Of a DNA stretch of 64,000 bases, positions 34,430-44,599 are shown in pieces. Location: positions 227,068 through 291,067 of the forward strand of contig NZ_SMCP01000003.1 of the NCBI RefSeq assembly GCF_004342725.1, written 5' to 3'. The DNA comes from Testudinibacter aquarius. GTDB taxonomy: Bacteria; Pseudomonadota; Gammaproteobacteria; Enterobacterales; Pasteurellaceae. The stretch's first letter is position 1; each line of letters begins with the position of its first letter. Position numbers and translations under genes: made by a program. A model generated the notes under the pieces. It ran no database searches, was not told the DNA's origin, and saw only the letters and a program-made list of their open reading frames with translations.

Positions 34430-35581
34430 TTAAACCACAACCTGCGGCGTATGGGTGTGGCGCACCACTTCCATTTCATGCACAAATTTGTCGAACAACT
34501 CGGCAACATCGTGTGGCCCCGGGCTGGCTTCAGGGTGTCCTTGGAAAGAAAACGCCGATTGGGTGGTCAATTCAATCCCTTGCACCGAATTGTCGAATAA
34601 AGAGCGGTGCGTCACTTTGACATTGTCCGGCAAACTGGCTTCGTCCACTTCAAAACCGTGGTTTTGACTGGTGATATACACTTGTTCGGTCGCCAAATTT
34701 TGCACCGGATGGTTGGCACCGTGGTGTCCGAAGGTCATTTTTTTGGTTTTACCGCCCACCGCCAAACCGAGCAATTGGTGTCCCAAGCAGATACCAAAAA
34801 TCGGTTTTTTACTTTGCAATAGTTGTTGAATCGCATTCACCGCATAATCGCACGGTTCCGGGTCGCCGGGGCCGTTTGATAAGAAAATACCGTCCGGATT
34901 CAGTGCCAGCACCTCTTGTGCACTGGTTTTTGCCGGCACCACGGTGATTTGGCAGCCACGCTCGGCAAGCATGCGTAAAATATTATGTTTCACCCCAAAA
35001 TCATAGGCCACCACATGATAGCGTCCGGCATCTTTATGGCTGAAGCCCTGACCCAATTTCCATTCGCCTTGCTCCCAACGATAAACCTTGTCGCAAGTCA
35101 CTTCTTGCGCCAGATCCTTACCTGCCATGCTGCCGAAACTTTTCGCCAGTTCCAGCGCTTTGGCTTCGTCAATTTCCCCCGCCATAATGCAGCCGGCTTG
35201 CGCACCTTTATCACGCAGCAAACGGGTTAAACGACGGGTATCAATATCGGCAATCGCCACAATTTTATTGGCAATTAAATAATCGGTGAGGTTTTGTTCA
35301 CTGCGGAAATTACTGTGAATCATCGGTAAGTCGCGGATCACCAAGCCGGAAACATAGACTTTATCCGATTCGCAGTCTTCTTGATTGACGCCGGTGTTGC
35401 CGATATGTGGATAGGTGAGGGTGACAATTTGTTTGGTGTAGGACGGGTCGGTTAAAATTTCTTGATAGCCCGTCATTGAGGTATTAAAAACCACTTCGCC
35501 AATGGTATGGCCTTGATAACCAATCGAAGTGCCGTGGAAAACAGAGCCGTCAGCTAAGACTAAAATGGCTGGTTCAGACAT
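34430..35581 (-). CDS. carA: Carbamoyl-phosphate synthase, small (glutaminase) subunit
   Basis: CarA hydrolyses glutamine and channels the ammonia to CarB. The 383-residue protein has an N-terminal CPS-specific domain ([28 protein letters not shown] in part) and a C-terminal class I glutaminase with the nucleophile in [13 protein letters not shown] and the His-Glu pair in [18 protein letters not shown] precedes the ATG. It is first in a carA-phzF-yhcG(broken)-carB run. Two ARG-box-like sites lie about 190-215 bases upstream. Confidence 0.97.
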   Translation of the reverse strand: MSEPAILVLADGSVFHGTSIGYQGHTIGEVVFNTSMTGYQEILTDPSYTKQIVTLTYPHIGNTGVNQEDCESDKVYVSGLVIRDLPMIHSNFRSEQNLTDYLIANKIVAIADIDTRRLTRLLRDKGAQAGCIMAGEIDEAKALELAKSFGSMAGKDLAQEVTCDKVYRWEQGEWKLGQGFSHKDAGRYHVVAYDFGVKHNILRMLAERGCQITVVPAKTSAQEVLALNPDGIFLSNGPGDPEPCDYAVNAIQQLLQSKKPIFGICLGHQLLGLAVGGKTKKMTFGHHGANHPVQNLATEQVYITSQNHGFEVDEASLPDNVKVTHRSLFDNSVQGIELTTQSAFSFQGHPEASPGPHDVAELFDKFVHEMEVVRHTHTPQVVV

Positions 35582-35764
35582 GAATCTCTCCCGGAATAAT
35601 CATTTTGTATTCAATTTTAGATAAACACTGGCGCTGTAGCCCGATGCATTACTCATTGCTCCTGCTGGATAAAAGGTATCTGAAATGTAGCAAAATTGAG
35701 CAAATTATTGTAATGGAGCAAAACGCGCAATTCAAGACAAATAATTTTTAAACTATATACCAAA

Positions 35765-35798
35765 TGAAAAAATATGCAATAAAATGAATAAAAATTCA
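35765..35798. promoter_or_regulatory. Tandem ARG boxes upstream of carA
   Basis: TGAATAAAAATTCA (35785-35798) matches the ArgR core TGAAT-W4-ATTCA at every position. TGAAAAAATATGCA (35765-35778) matches 12 of 14. Their centres are 20 bp apart, the spacing ArgR hexamers use in enteric bacteria. On the minus strand they precede or overlap a TTGCAT/TATAGT promoter for carA. The rest of the 317-base gap between carA and mlaA holds no gene. Confidence 0.75.
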
Positions 35799-35898
35799 AC
35801 TTTATTGCTATTTACCCGACTAGCGAAACGAATAAAAGCTGTTCTTTACCCCTAAACTTGCTAAAATAAAACCACTCTTTTTGCAATGGAACCGCAAT

Positions 35899-36648
35899 AT
35901 GAAAAAATCTAATTCGATTAAATTTTGGCTGCCACTGATATTAGCCACAACGATCGGTGCCTGCTCAAGTATCGACGAAACTACCGGACAACGCCAAGAT
36001 CCGTTGGAAGGTTTTAACCGCACCATGTGGGATTTCAACTATAACGTTGCCGATCCCTATTTGCTAAAACCTATTGCTACAGGCTGGAAAGAATATGTGC
36101 CGCAGCCGGCTAAAACCGCACTTGTCAATGTTGCCAACAATTTAGATGAACCGGCAAGCTTTGTAAACCGTTTATTGGAAGGTGAATTTAGCAAAGCGAT
36201 GGTACATTTCAACCGCTTCTGGATTAATTCCGTCTTCGGTTTAGCCGGTATGATGGATATCGCCAGTGCCAGCGAAGGCTTACGCCCTGCGGGTTCACGT
36301 TCGTTCGGTGATATGCTCGGCAGCTATGGTGTCGGCACGGGGGCTTATGTGATGGTGCCGCTGTATGGTCCTGCAACGCCACGCCAAGATTTGGGCAGAT
36401 TGGTTGACCATACCTATCCGGCGCTGTCATTATTAGGTCCTTGGTCGGTATTAAAATTTAGCGTACAAGCCGTTGATCGTCGTGCCAATTTACTCAGCCA
36501 AGACCCTATTCTGGCACAATCGCAAGACAGCTATCTCACGGTGCGTGAAGCTTATTTCCAAAATCTGGAATTTAAAGTCAGCGACGGTAAGCAAGGTAGC
36601 GAAATTAAAGAAACTTTATCAGAAGACGAACTCAAAGAAATCGATTAA
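35899..36648 (+). CDS. mlaA: MlaA (VacJ) outer-membrane lipoprotein
   Basis: MlaA removes stray phospholipids from the outer leaflet of the outer membrane and passes them to the MlaC shuttle. The 249-residue product starts at ATG 35899 with a lipoprotein signal (PLILATTIGAC, lipobox cysteine near residue 21). The VacJ core follows: DPLEGFNRTMWDFNYNVADPYLLKP, PAKTALVNVANNLDEPASFVN in part, and the GTGAYVMVPLYGPATPRQDLG stretch in part. No strong ribosome binding site is visible. Confidence 0.95.
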   Translation: MKKSNSIKFWLPLILATTIGACSSIDETTGQRQDPLEGFNRTMWDFNYNVADPYLLKPIATGWKEYVPQPAKTALVNVANNLDEPASFVNRLLEGEFSKAMVHFNRFWINSVFGLAGMMDIASASEGLRPAGSRSFGDMLGSYGVGTGAYVMVPLYGPATPRQDLGRLVDHTYPALSLLGPWSVLKFSVQAVDRRANLLSQDPILAQSQDSYLTVREAYFQNLEFKVSDGKQGSEIKETLSEDELKEID

Positions 36649-36673
36649 TCATTATTGAATAAAGGAATATGCT

Positions 36674-37168
36674 ATGGAACTGACACTCACACAACGCCTG
36701 ATTCTAATCAATCAGTATGAATTGATGGCACTGCTCGACAAAGACAATGCCGGAAAATATAAACGTAACCAAAATATCATTAAAGGCGGTTATAAACTGG
36801 ATCTGAAAGAATTATATAAAGATTTCAGTGAGATAAGTGAAGAAGAGTGCAAAGCAGTAATCAACACTTTAGAGATGTATCAAGCGTTGCAAGTCTCTTA
36901 TAACAATCTGCATCATAAAGAAGATTTGACTGTTCATCGTTTGAAATTTTTGGGGTATTGCGCAATTCGTGAGAAAAAATATTTAAATTATCTCGGATTT
37001 ATTGCGGATAACGATAAAAAATACCGAGATTTGATTCAATGCCCGAACGGCTGTGATGCACAAACCCCGATGTGGGACAAATACAGTAAAATGCTCGATG
37101 TATGGCATAAATGCCCACGCCAATTCCATTTGAGTATTGCTGAAATCAAACAGATTTTGAATGCTTAA
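36674..37168 (+). CDS. yfbU: YfbU family protein
   Basis: A 164-residue cytoplasmic protein of the YfbU (UPF0304) family, recognised from the start MELTLTQRLILINQYELMAL (first 20) and from KFLGYCAIREKKY further on. It is all helical, with no membrane segment or catalytic motif. The E. coli member is linked to cell death in some screens but has no settled biochemical role. AAAGGA precedes the ATG. It follows mlaA by 25 bases and ends at a two-way terminator. Confidence 0.88.
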   Translation: MELTLTQRLILINQYELMALLDKDNAGKYKRNQNIIKGGYKLDLKELYKDFSEISEEECKAVINTLEMYQALQVSYNNLHHKEDLTVHRLKFLGYCAIREKKYLNYLGFIADNDKKYRDLIQCPNGCDAQTPMWDKYSKMLDVWHKCPRQFHLSIAEIKQILNA

Positions 37169-37191
37169 CCGATTATTCTAAAAGTAATTAA

Positions 37192-37230
37192 AAAACCGCA
37201 CTTTATCTTGGTTTGTAAAAGCGCGGTTTT
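37192..37230. terminator. Two-way terminator built on an uptake word
   Basis: AAAACCGCACTTT (37192-37204) pairs with AAAGCGCGGTTTT (37218-37230) with one mismatch. A runs and T runs flank it on both strands. It lies between converging genes. Confidence 0.75.
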
Positions 37231-37244
37231 ATTGATTAATCTTT

Positions 37245-37733
37245 TCAGCGATGTATCCAGCCCCTTAAATCTGAACCGATAAAAGTTAAACGCACCGCAC
37301 TTGGTGGTTGGGTAAAACGATAACTGATCGGTTCCGGCAGATTTTTTAACAACGCATAAGGCAACACACCGATTATCTGCACTTCAGTATCCGAACTACC
37401 ATATTTCACGGTTTCATAAATTAACGGCAGCTGACCGTCATTAACAACAGCGGCTTTACGCCAGCCGAATTGATAAGGTACTGTAAGTTGTTGTTGGTTT
37501 GCCAACTGATATTGCTGCGGAAAAAACAACGCATACTCCTGAAACTGATTGTCATCACGCACAATCACTAATTGATTTGCCATCCCCCACAGTAAACTCG
37601 ACAAAGCCACTAAGCTTAATGCTAAATAGCGATTTGTTTTCAAGGCGTTTTTATAGCGACTAAAGCGGAAAATAATAAGTGGCAGCAAAATTAATAGAAT
37701 TAGCAAGCCATAAAACAGATTAATCGGTAACAT
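37245..37733 (-). CDS. Small membrane-anchored protein of unknown function
   Basis: A 162-residue protein from ATG 37733. Two membrane segments lie near residues 4-22 (NLFYGLLILLILLPLIIF) and 38-53 (LALSLVALSSLLWGMAN). A soluble C-terminal domain of about 105 residues, probably periplasmic, follows. No family is recognised. The soluble part ends TFIGSDLRGWIHR and contains many glutamines and aromatic residues, but no catalytic motif. It is read alone between two terminators, downstream of tuf. Confidence 0.65.
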   Translation of the reverse strand: MLPINLFYGLLILLILLPLIIFRFSRYKNALKTNRYLALSLVALSSLLWGMANQLVIVRDDNQFQEYALFFPQQYQLANQQQLTVPYQFGWRKAAVVNDGQLPLIYETVKYGSSDTEVQIIGVLPYALLKNLPEPISYRFTQPPSAVRLTFIGSDLRGWIHR

Positions 37734-37765
37734 AGCATGGTCTCTTTTGTCAGGCGGCAAATAGC

Positions 37766-37794
37766 AAAAAGGGCGAACCGAAGTTCACCCTTTT
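37766..37794 (-). terminator. Terminator of tuf
   Basis: GGGCGAAC (37771-37778) and GTTCACCC (37783-37790) pair with one G-T wobble. The stem is extended by A5 and T4 on the outside. It lies about 20 bases past the tuf stop. Confidence 0.85.
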
Positions 37795-37814
37795 CCAGAT
37801 ATCTTGCAGCGCAA

Positions 37815-39023
<1,209 letters not shown>

Positions 39024-39103
39024 TTATCGATGGTTCAGTTACCACATTAACCTAATGTAGAAATTGATTTCAATTGAATGGGATTGCAATAAGAATAGAA
39101 AAG

Positions 39104-39179
39104 TGGTGCTGATAGGCGGATTCGAACCGCCGACCTCACCCTTACCAAGGGTGCGCTCTACCAACTGAGCTATATCAGC
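39104..39179 (-). tRNA. tRNA-Thr (GGT)
   Basis: On the minus strand GCTGATATAGCTCAGTTGG opens a 76-base cloverleaf that ends in encoded CCA. The anticodon loop TTGGTAA gives GGT. It is the last tRNA before tuf, as thrT in E. coli. Confidence 0.97.
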
Positions 39180-39183
39180 GCTT

Positions 39184-39259
<76 letters not shown>

Positions 39260-39302
39260 TTCTTATTCATCTACCCCAATCATCTGGATTTGAATGAAAA
39301 AA

Positions 39303-39389
39303 TGGTGGAGGGAGAAGGATTCGAACCTTCGAAGGCTGAGCCGGCAGATTTACAGTCTGCTCCCTTTGGCCGCTCGGGAATCCCTCCAC
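39303..39389 (-). tRNA. tRNA-Tyr (GTA)
   Basis: An 87-base tRNA with a long variable arm, starting GTGGAGGGATTCCCGAGCGG. The anticodon loop CTGTAAA gives GTA. CCA is encoded. The long variable arm is normal for bacterial tRNA-Tyr. It is equivalent to tyrU. Confidence 0.97.
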
Positions 39390-39420
39390 GCTACTTATTT
39401 ACGCTTACTTGCTTAAGTAA

Positions 39421-39496
<76 letters not shown>

Positions 39497-39516
39497 GACG
39501 CAAACAAGTGAGGCGT

Positions 39517-39544
39517 ATTATAGGGATATAAATTCCCCTGACAA
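39517..39544 (-). promoter_or_regulatory. Promoter of the tRNA-tuf operon
   Basis: Read on the minus strand: TTGTCA (39544-39539), a 16-base spacer and a perfect TATAAT (39522-39517). A GC-rich stretch (ACGCC) follows, as in stringently controlled stable-RNA promoters. The first tRNA begins about 20 bases downstream. Confidence 0.8.
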
Positions 39545-39673
39545 GCATTTTTTGCAAAAAAATGGCAAATTTTCATTGTTCGATTGCTTTTTAAACAAGA
39601 TGAAGAAGATTTAAACTAATTTCTTATAAAAATCGAGAAAACCGCATGTTATCCCACCACTTATCATGCACAC

Positions 39674-41206
39674 TTAACGCTCAGATTGATTCGCCAAACG
39701 AGCCAATAATCGATCCATCGCACGATATCCCAAGGCTTCGGTTAAATGTTGTCGTTCAATCTGTTCACAACCGTCCAAATCAGCAATAGTACGCGAGACT
39801 TTTAAAATTCGGTGATACGCACGCACCGACAGTCCCAATTTTAATAACGCATTTTCTAAAAACAACGAATCTGCCGAACTCAATGCGCAATGTTGTTCCA
39901 ACAGTTTACCACTCAAATGTGCATTAATTTTTCCGCTGCGTGCCAGCTGTTTTTCTTGTACTACAACCACTTTTGACCGCACTTGTTCGCTCGTTTCACC
40001 ACGTTCTCCGCCTTGTTGCAAACTGCCGGCCGGCAATAACGGCACTTCAATCGATAAATCAAAGCGATCGAGAAACGGACCGGATAACCGATTGAGATAG
40101 TGCATCACCTGCTGAATCGAAGTGCGGTTGTGCAAGCCTTGATAATGCCCGGTCGGGCTCGGATTCATCGCTGCAACCAGTTGAAACTTTGCCGGAAACC
40201 GCACTTTGGCATTAGCACGAGAAATCACAATCTCGCCCGACTCCAACGGTTCACGCAGTGCATCCAGCACTTTACGTTCGAACTCAGGCAGTTCATCCAG
40301 AAACAACACACCATTGTGCGCCAGCGAAATCTCGCCCGGTTTCGGGCTAGAACCGCCACCGACCAGTGCCGCAAGTGAGGCGCTGTGATGTGGAGTTCGA
40401 AATGGTCGCTGACGCCAATATTGGCTATGTAATCGAGTTTGTACCAAGCTGGCAACGGCAGCACTCTCTATAGCTTCATGTTCATTCATTTCCGGCAAAA
40501 GTGCGGTCAACCGACTTGCTAACATCGTTTTTCCGGTGCCGGGCGGCCCTAAAAACAGCAAGTTATGTTGTCCGGCAGCAGCGATTGTCAGTGCCCGCTT
40601 AGCATGCTGCTGCCCGATAATATCGGTTAAACAACGGCTTTCCTGTGGCAATTGCTGTACCGGAAATGAGGTTAGCTGCGCCGAAGGCAATTCATCATGT
40701 CCTTGCAAAAATGTCGCAATTTGCAGCAACGAATCAGCGAAATAAGTTTGATAATCACCGAGCAACCCTGCTTGCTCCGCATTTTCACTGGCTATAATCA
40801 ATTTACGTTTGACTTTTCCGGCCTCGATAATCGCCGGGATCACGCCCTGCGTGCCACGCAGTTCACCGGTTAATGCCAATTCACCCAAAAACTCATAACG
40901 TCCCAAATTCTCCGCCGAAATCTGCCCCGAGGCCGCCAAAATGCCCAATGCTATTGCCAAATCGTAACGCCCGCCTTCTTTTGGCAAATCCGCCGGCGCC
41001 AGGTTAATCGTCATGCGGTACAATGGATATTCAAAACGCGCATTAATCAGCGCACTGCGCACCCGATCGCGCGCTTCTTTCACCGCCGTTTCCGGCAGGC
41101 CGACCAAGGTCAATCCCGGTTTGCCACGACTCATATGCACTTCAATTGTGACCAACGGCGCTTCCACTCCGATACACGCCCGACTATAAACAATCGCTAA
41201 CGACAT
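39674..41206 (-). CDS. comM: ComM, AAA+ helicase for branch migration in transformation
   Basis: ComM (YifB family) extends the heteroduplex when incoming single-stranded DNA recombines into the chromosome, and is required for efficient natural transformation in Haemophilus. The 510-residue protein has the N-terminal Lon-protease-like domain (VTIEVHMSRGKPGLTLVGLP, first part), the Walker A motif GPPGTGKTMLA near residue 218, the Walker B region GVLFLDELPEF and the sensor/arginine-finger block. Start MSLAIVYSRA at 41206 is the family start. A palindrome of the competence (CRP-S) type lies 74 bases upstream. Confidence 0.95.
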   Translation of the reverse strand: MSLAIVYSRACIGVEAPLVTIEVHMSRGKPGLTLVGLPETAVKEARDRVRSALINARFEYPLYRMTINLAPADLPKEGGRYDLAIALGILAASGQISAENLGRYEFLGELALTGELRGTQGVIPAIIEAGKVKRKLIIASENAEQAGLLGDYQTYFADSLLQIATFLQGHDELPSAQLTSFPVQQLPQESRCLTDIIGQQHAKRALTIAAAGQHNLLFLGPPGTGKTMLASRLTALLPEMNEHEAIESAAVASLVQTRLHSQYWRQRPFRTPHHSASLAALVGGGSSPKPGEISLAHNGVLFLDELPEFERKVLDALREPLESGEIVISRANAKVRFPAKFQLVAAMNPSPTGHYQGLHNRTSIQQVMHYLNRLSGPFLDRFDLSIEVPLLPAGSLQQGGERGETSEQVRSKVVVVQEKQLARSGKINAHLSGKLLEQHCALSSADSLFLENALLKLGLSVRAYHRILKVSRTIADLDGCEQIERQHLTEALGYRAMDRLLARLANQSER

Positions 41207-41238
41207 CTTGCCTCTCTCTTGAATAAGAAATAGCAAGC

Positions 41239-41303
41239 AGTATAGAAAAGTGCGGTCAAGAAAAAACGGGTGCCGATGTTTTTTACGATCCGGATCGTAA
41301 AAA
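41239..41303 (-). promoter_or_regulatory. comM promoter with a CRP-S (competence) palindrome
   Basis: At 41280-41303 a 24-base perfect palindrome has half-site TTTTTACGATCC. The core TACGATC-N2-GATCGTA resembles the Sxy-dependent CRP-S element of Haemophilus (core TGCGATC), not a standard TGTGA CRP site. TATACT (41244-41239, minus strand) is a good -10 box, and places the palindrome near -60 of the start site, where CRP can activate. T runs precede and A runs follow, the reverse of a terminator, so a protein-binding site is more likely. Confidence 0.65.
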
Positions 41304-41684
41304 TAGACCTCTGCATATACTTTGTACTTCTTCGGAAGAATATACCAAATTAGATAAAATTAATCATGGATCACATTTTTTAAATTTTTCTCTTCATTTT
41401 TTTGGGGGAAGGGGATTATTATTCCAAAATGTCCTATAGCAACGTAAGCTTACCGTTATTACCGTTAAGCGTACGGTTCATAACTAGAGACTTCTGTTGT
41501 TAACAGTCATTTAAATTCACTGGATGGCAAAATAATGATGGCTTAATGGGTTATCTGTTATATCGTCCACAACTTATACTAGATTCAAATCAAGCATACA
41601 CACTATGTAAGCTTCAATTAGTAAAACTTGCTTATTCTTATCGTTGTTAGCGTAAATCCATTTTTTACTAATAAAGGATTTTAT
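41304..41684. other. AT-rich intergenic stretch before the phosphoesterase gene
   Basis: These 381 bases contain no convincing gene. Short inverted repeats are present near 41443-41480 (ACCGT at about 41462 and ACGGT at about 41475; GTAAGCTTAC near 41444). AAAGGA at about 41671 is the ribosome binding site of the next gene. Confidence 0.5.
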
Positions 41685-43634
41685 ATGAAAAAAAAATTTA
41701 TCTATACCGTATTTTGTCTGAGCATTTTATCTGTTACTGCTATTGCAACAACTCACATACCTAATACTGAAAAAATAGTACTAAATGAATCCTATAAAAT
41801 ATTACCTACACCACAGCCCGGGTTTAGGGTTCTGCCCTATTTGCAAGCACCTGCCAGCAATAGCATTACTATTAATTGGGTTTCAGAACTGAATAATATT
41901 GGCAAAATAACCCTGACAAATACGGAGAATCAGCAGACAACGAGTTTAAAATCTTCCCCGCTTTATCTAAAATTAATGGAATATTCTACAAAAGAGCTAG
42001 AACAAGTTTTAGAATATAAAAGCGGTAACGGTGAAACAGAAACTCTCGAACAAGGTTCTTGGTTATTATCCAATAACAACTATAAACACTCTGTTCAATT
42101 CAACAATTTAGAACCTAATACTCTGTACCGCTATACTGTTTCACAAGATGGAAAAAACTATTCCAATGAATTTAAGACTTATCCGACTAATAAAAACTGG
42201 CAAAAAATCACATTAATTGCTTTTTCTGATACTGAAACAGAGCCTTACGGCAAATTAGAACACCGTGAATGGGAAATACACACAGTTAATCCATATCGAG
42301 CCGGCTCAGAACCACGTCCGGAACAAAACTCTGCCTTTGATAAAAAATATGGTAACCGCTCTCGTAACGGAATGTTTTTAGTACGCTATCCGCTCAATCA
42401 ACAACGCGCCTTAAACGAAAATTTACGCATTATTCAACAGGCAAAACCCGCGGCACTCTTAATCGCGGGAGATTTAACACAGGGATCCGGCTATCAACCT
42501 GCTTGGGATGAATTTTTTCGCCATTTTGCCGGTGAATTCAGTGATTTTGCAAGTCACACACCGCTTTTGACTGCATTAGGTAATTGGGAAACCTATGCTG
42601 CACTAAACGATGGCTATGGTAATGCTGATAATCCACTCCCTCCGGTTATATCCCGAAATAAATACCATGACTATTTTGATACCCCTGGTGATAAAAAGAA
42701 TCCACAGTTTAAAGACTCATATTACCGGACTGACATTGGGCCAATTACATTACTAACCCTTGATTCTACTAAAGGCATTCCTGATGAAAATACCGAACAA
42801 AAAATTTTCAGTGGAAAGGTATATACAGGCAATGATTCCGTGTTGAAACCGCACTTATGGAGTGCGCAGAATACCGAAAGTGATGAGTATATTACAACTG
42901 ATACTCAAGGCAGCTTCAGTAAAGCATATTATGATAATGCTTTCAGCCAATTATACCCTGGGAAAATGCCAAGTGAATCAGATATACCAGGATTTAATCC
43001 GGGTACTGCACAATGGCAATGGGTAGAGGAACAGCTAAAGGATGCTAGACAAAATGGACAAATTATTTTAGTACAGTTTCATCACGCCCCCTATTCTAGT
43101 GGTATACACGGCACTCCACCAAATCATCAATACAGTGACAATCAATCTGGAGTGGCCATGCGAGTTTTTATACCATTATTTGAGAAATATGACGTAGCTG
43201 CCGTTATCGCTGGACACGATGAAATGTTTGAACGCAGTTGGGTAGATAGTGATGGAGACGGCAAAGGCATCCATATTTATGATGTTGGTGTCGCTGCTGA
43301 TGGCTTACGTGGAGAGAAAATGATCAAAACAGACGATGGAAAATTTATTCCACTCAGCTACAACACATATTCACGTTGGAGTGCGACAAAACATGAGCCT
43401 GAATATTGGAAGACAAATAAAAATGGTGTTAAACATCTTATTGATGGTGGCTTACACTACGGTCATTTACACATTGAGTTAAACAAAACTGTACAAGGAT
43501 CACACATGAGGCTAACGCCAGTTTATATTTTTCCTATTTTGGACGATGATTACGAGCTCATCAAAATGGAACGGCGGGAATATAACGATATTATCGATAT
43601 CCACTTTAATGATAAGGGCAATATTTTACTTTAA
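41685..43634 (+). CDS. Exported calcineurin-like metallophosphoesterase with FN3-like N-terminus
   Basis: A 649-residue protein with a signal peptide (residues 1-21, ending VTAIATT), a purple-acid-phosphatase-like fibronectin domain (about 45-165) and a phosphoesterase domain. Metal-site motifs are recognisable but altered: SDTE (181-184), GDLTQ (263-267), GNWE (299-302) in place of GNH(D/E), VQFHHAPYSSG near 465, and GHDEMFE near 509 in place of GHxH. It is probably a periplasmic or surface phosphatase or nucleotidase; the substrate is unknown. The ATG after AAAGGA is chosen over 41628 because the signal peptide starts there. It converges with xerD, 6 bases away. Confidence 0.8.
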   Translation: MKKKFIYTVFCLSILSVTAIATTHIPNTEKIVLNESYKILPTPQPGFRVLPYLQAPASNSITINWVSELNNIGKITLTNTENQQTTSLKSSPLYLKLMEYSTKELEQVLEYKSGNGETETLEQGSWLLSNNNYKHSVQFNNLEPNTLYRYTVSQDGKNYSNEFKTYPTNKNWQKITLIAFSDTETEPYGKLEHREWEIHTVNPYRAGSEPRPEQNSAFDKKYGNRSRNGMFLVRYPLNQQRALNENLRIIQQAKPAALLIAGDLTQGSGYQPAWDEFFRHFAGEFSDFASHTPLLTALGNWETYAALNDGYGNADNPLPPVISRNKYHDYFDTPGDKKNPQFKDSYYRTDIGPITLLTLDSTKGIPDENTEQKIFSGKVYTGNDSVLKPHLWSAQNTESDEYITTDTQGSFSKAYYDNAFSQLYPGKMPSESDIPGFNPGTAQWQWVEEQLKDARQNGQIILVQFHHAPYSSGIHGTPPNHQYSDNQSGVAMRVFIPLFEKYDVAAVIAGHDEMFERSWVDSDGDGKGIHIYDVGVAADGLRGEKMIKTDDGKFIPLSYNTYSRWSATKHEPEYWKTNKNGVKHLIDGGLHYGHLHIELNKTVQGSHMRLTPVYIFPILDDDYELIKMERREYNDIIDIHFNDKGNILL

Positions 43635-43640
43635 TCAAAA

Positions 43641-44534
43641 TCACCCCCTCGGATGAAACTGTCGGTGCAGTTTTTTCAGACGTTCTTTGGCAACGTGAGT
43701 GTAAATTTGGGTGGTGGAGAGATCACTATGGCCGAGTAGCATTTGCACCACGCGTAAATCCGCACCGTGATTCACCAAATGCGTGGCGAAAGCGTGGCGC
43801 AGCACATGTGGCGAGAGGCTGTCTTGGTCGATTTGTGCCAATAAGGCGTAGTGTTTAATCCGGTGCCAGAATGTCTGGCGAGTCATCATCGTGCCGCGTA
43901 AGCTTGGGAACAACACATCAGAACTCTGCCCTTTCAGCAGCACCGTACGTCCGTATAATACAAACTGTTGAATCCAATAGGTTGCTTCTTCGCCCATCGG
44001 CACCAACCGCTCTTTGTCGCCTTTGCCAATCACCCGCACCACACCTTGATTCAAACTGAGGTGATTCAGGGTTAAGGTGACCAATTCGGTCACACGCAAG
44101 CCAGTGGCGTATAACAGTTCTAACATCGCTTTATCGCGTAACTCCAACGGATCGTCGGTTGCAGGCGCATTCAGCAAATCAGTAACCTGTGCTTCGCTCA
44201 GGTATTTCGGCAAGCGAGACGGGAGTTTGGGTGAAGTTAAAAGTGCGGTCGGATCATCGCTGCGATATTTTTCACGATATAAATATTGAAACAGTTTGCG
44301 CATCGCACTTAACAAGCGCGCCAAGCTGGTGGCTTTATACCCCTGCGCCAAACGATCGCCAAGAAAAGCTTGCAAATCAAACACATCAAGAGCGGTCAAA
44401 CTGAGTTGCCGCTGTTGTAGCCAGAGGCAAAGTGCGGTTAAATCCAAGCGGTAAGAGGCGATGGTATTTTCCGACAACCCTTTTTCTAACCACAGTTCAT
44501 TAAGGAACAAATCTATCAGTGTGCTGTCTTTCAT
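43641..44534 (-). CDS. xerD: Tyrosine recombinase XerD
   Basis: XerD acts with XerC at dif to resolve chromosome dimers at division. The 297-residue protein matches E. coli XerD in length (298). It has the N-terminal SAM-like domain (FLNELWLEKGLSENTIASYR, first part) and the catalytic set: Arg in YATGLRVTELV, Lys in VIGKGDKERLVP, His-x-x-Arg in SPHVLRHAFATH, His in LLGHSDLSTTQ and the tyrosine in IYTHV. No integrase-type neighbours or attachment sites are present, so it is the housekeeping enzyme. Confidence 0.95.
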   Translation of the reverse strand: MKDSTLIDLFLNELWLEKGLSENTIASYRLDLTALCLWLQQRQLSLTALDVFDLQAFLGDRLAQGYKATSLARLLSAMRKLFQYLYREKYRSDDPTALLTSPKLPSRLPKYLSEAQVTDLLNAPATDDPLELRDKAMLELLYATGLRVTELVTLTLNHLSLNQGVVRVIGKGDKERLVPMGEEATYWIQQFVLYGRTVLLKGQSSDVLFPSLRGTMMTRQTFWHRIKHYALLAQIDQDSLSPHVLRHAFATHLVNHGADLRVVQMLLGHSDLSTTQIYTHVAKERLKKLHRQFHPRG

Positions 44535-44599
44535 ATTGCTCCTGTTGTCTGTTGTTTAATCGCACCGCACTTTAGGGTCTGCTTGATGAGAATACTATC

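Noticed and set aside
41280..41303. Terminator reading of the comM palindrome
   Set aside because: T run comes first and A run last on both strands, the reverse of an intrinsic terminator.
43641..44534. Phage integrase
   Set aside because: Length and motifs are those of XerD, and no phage genes or attachment repeats flank it.
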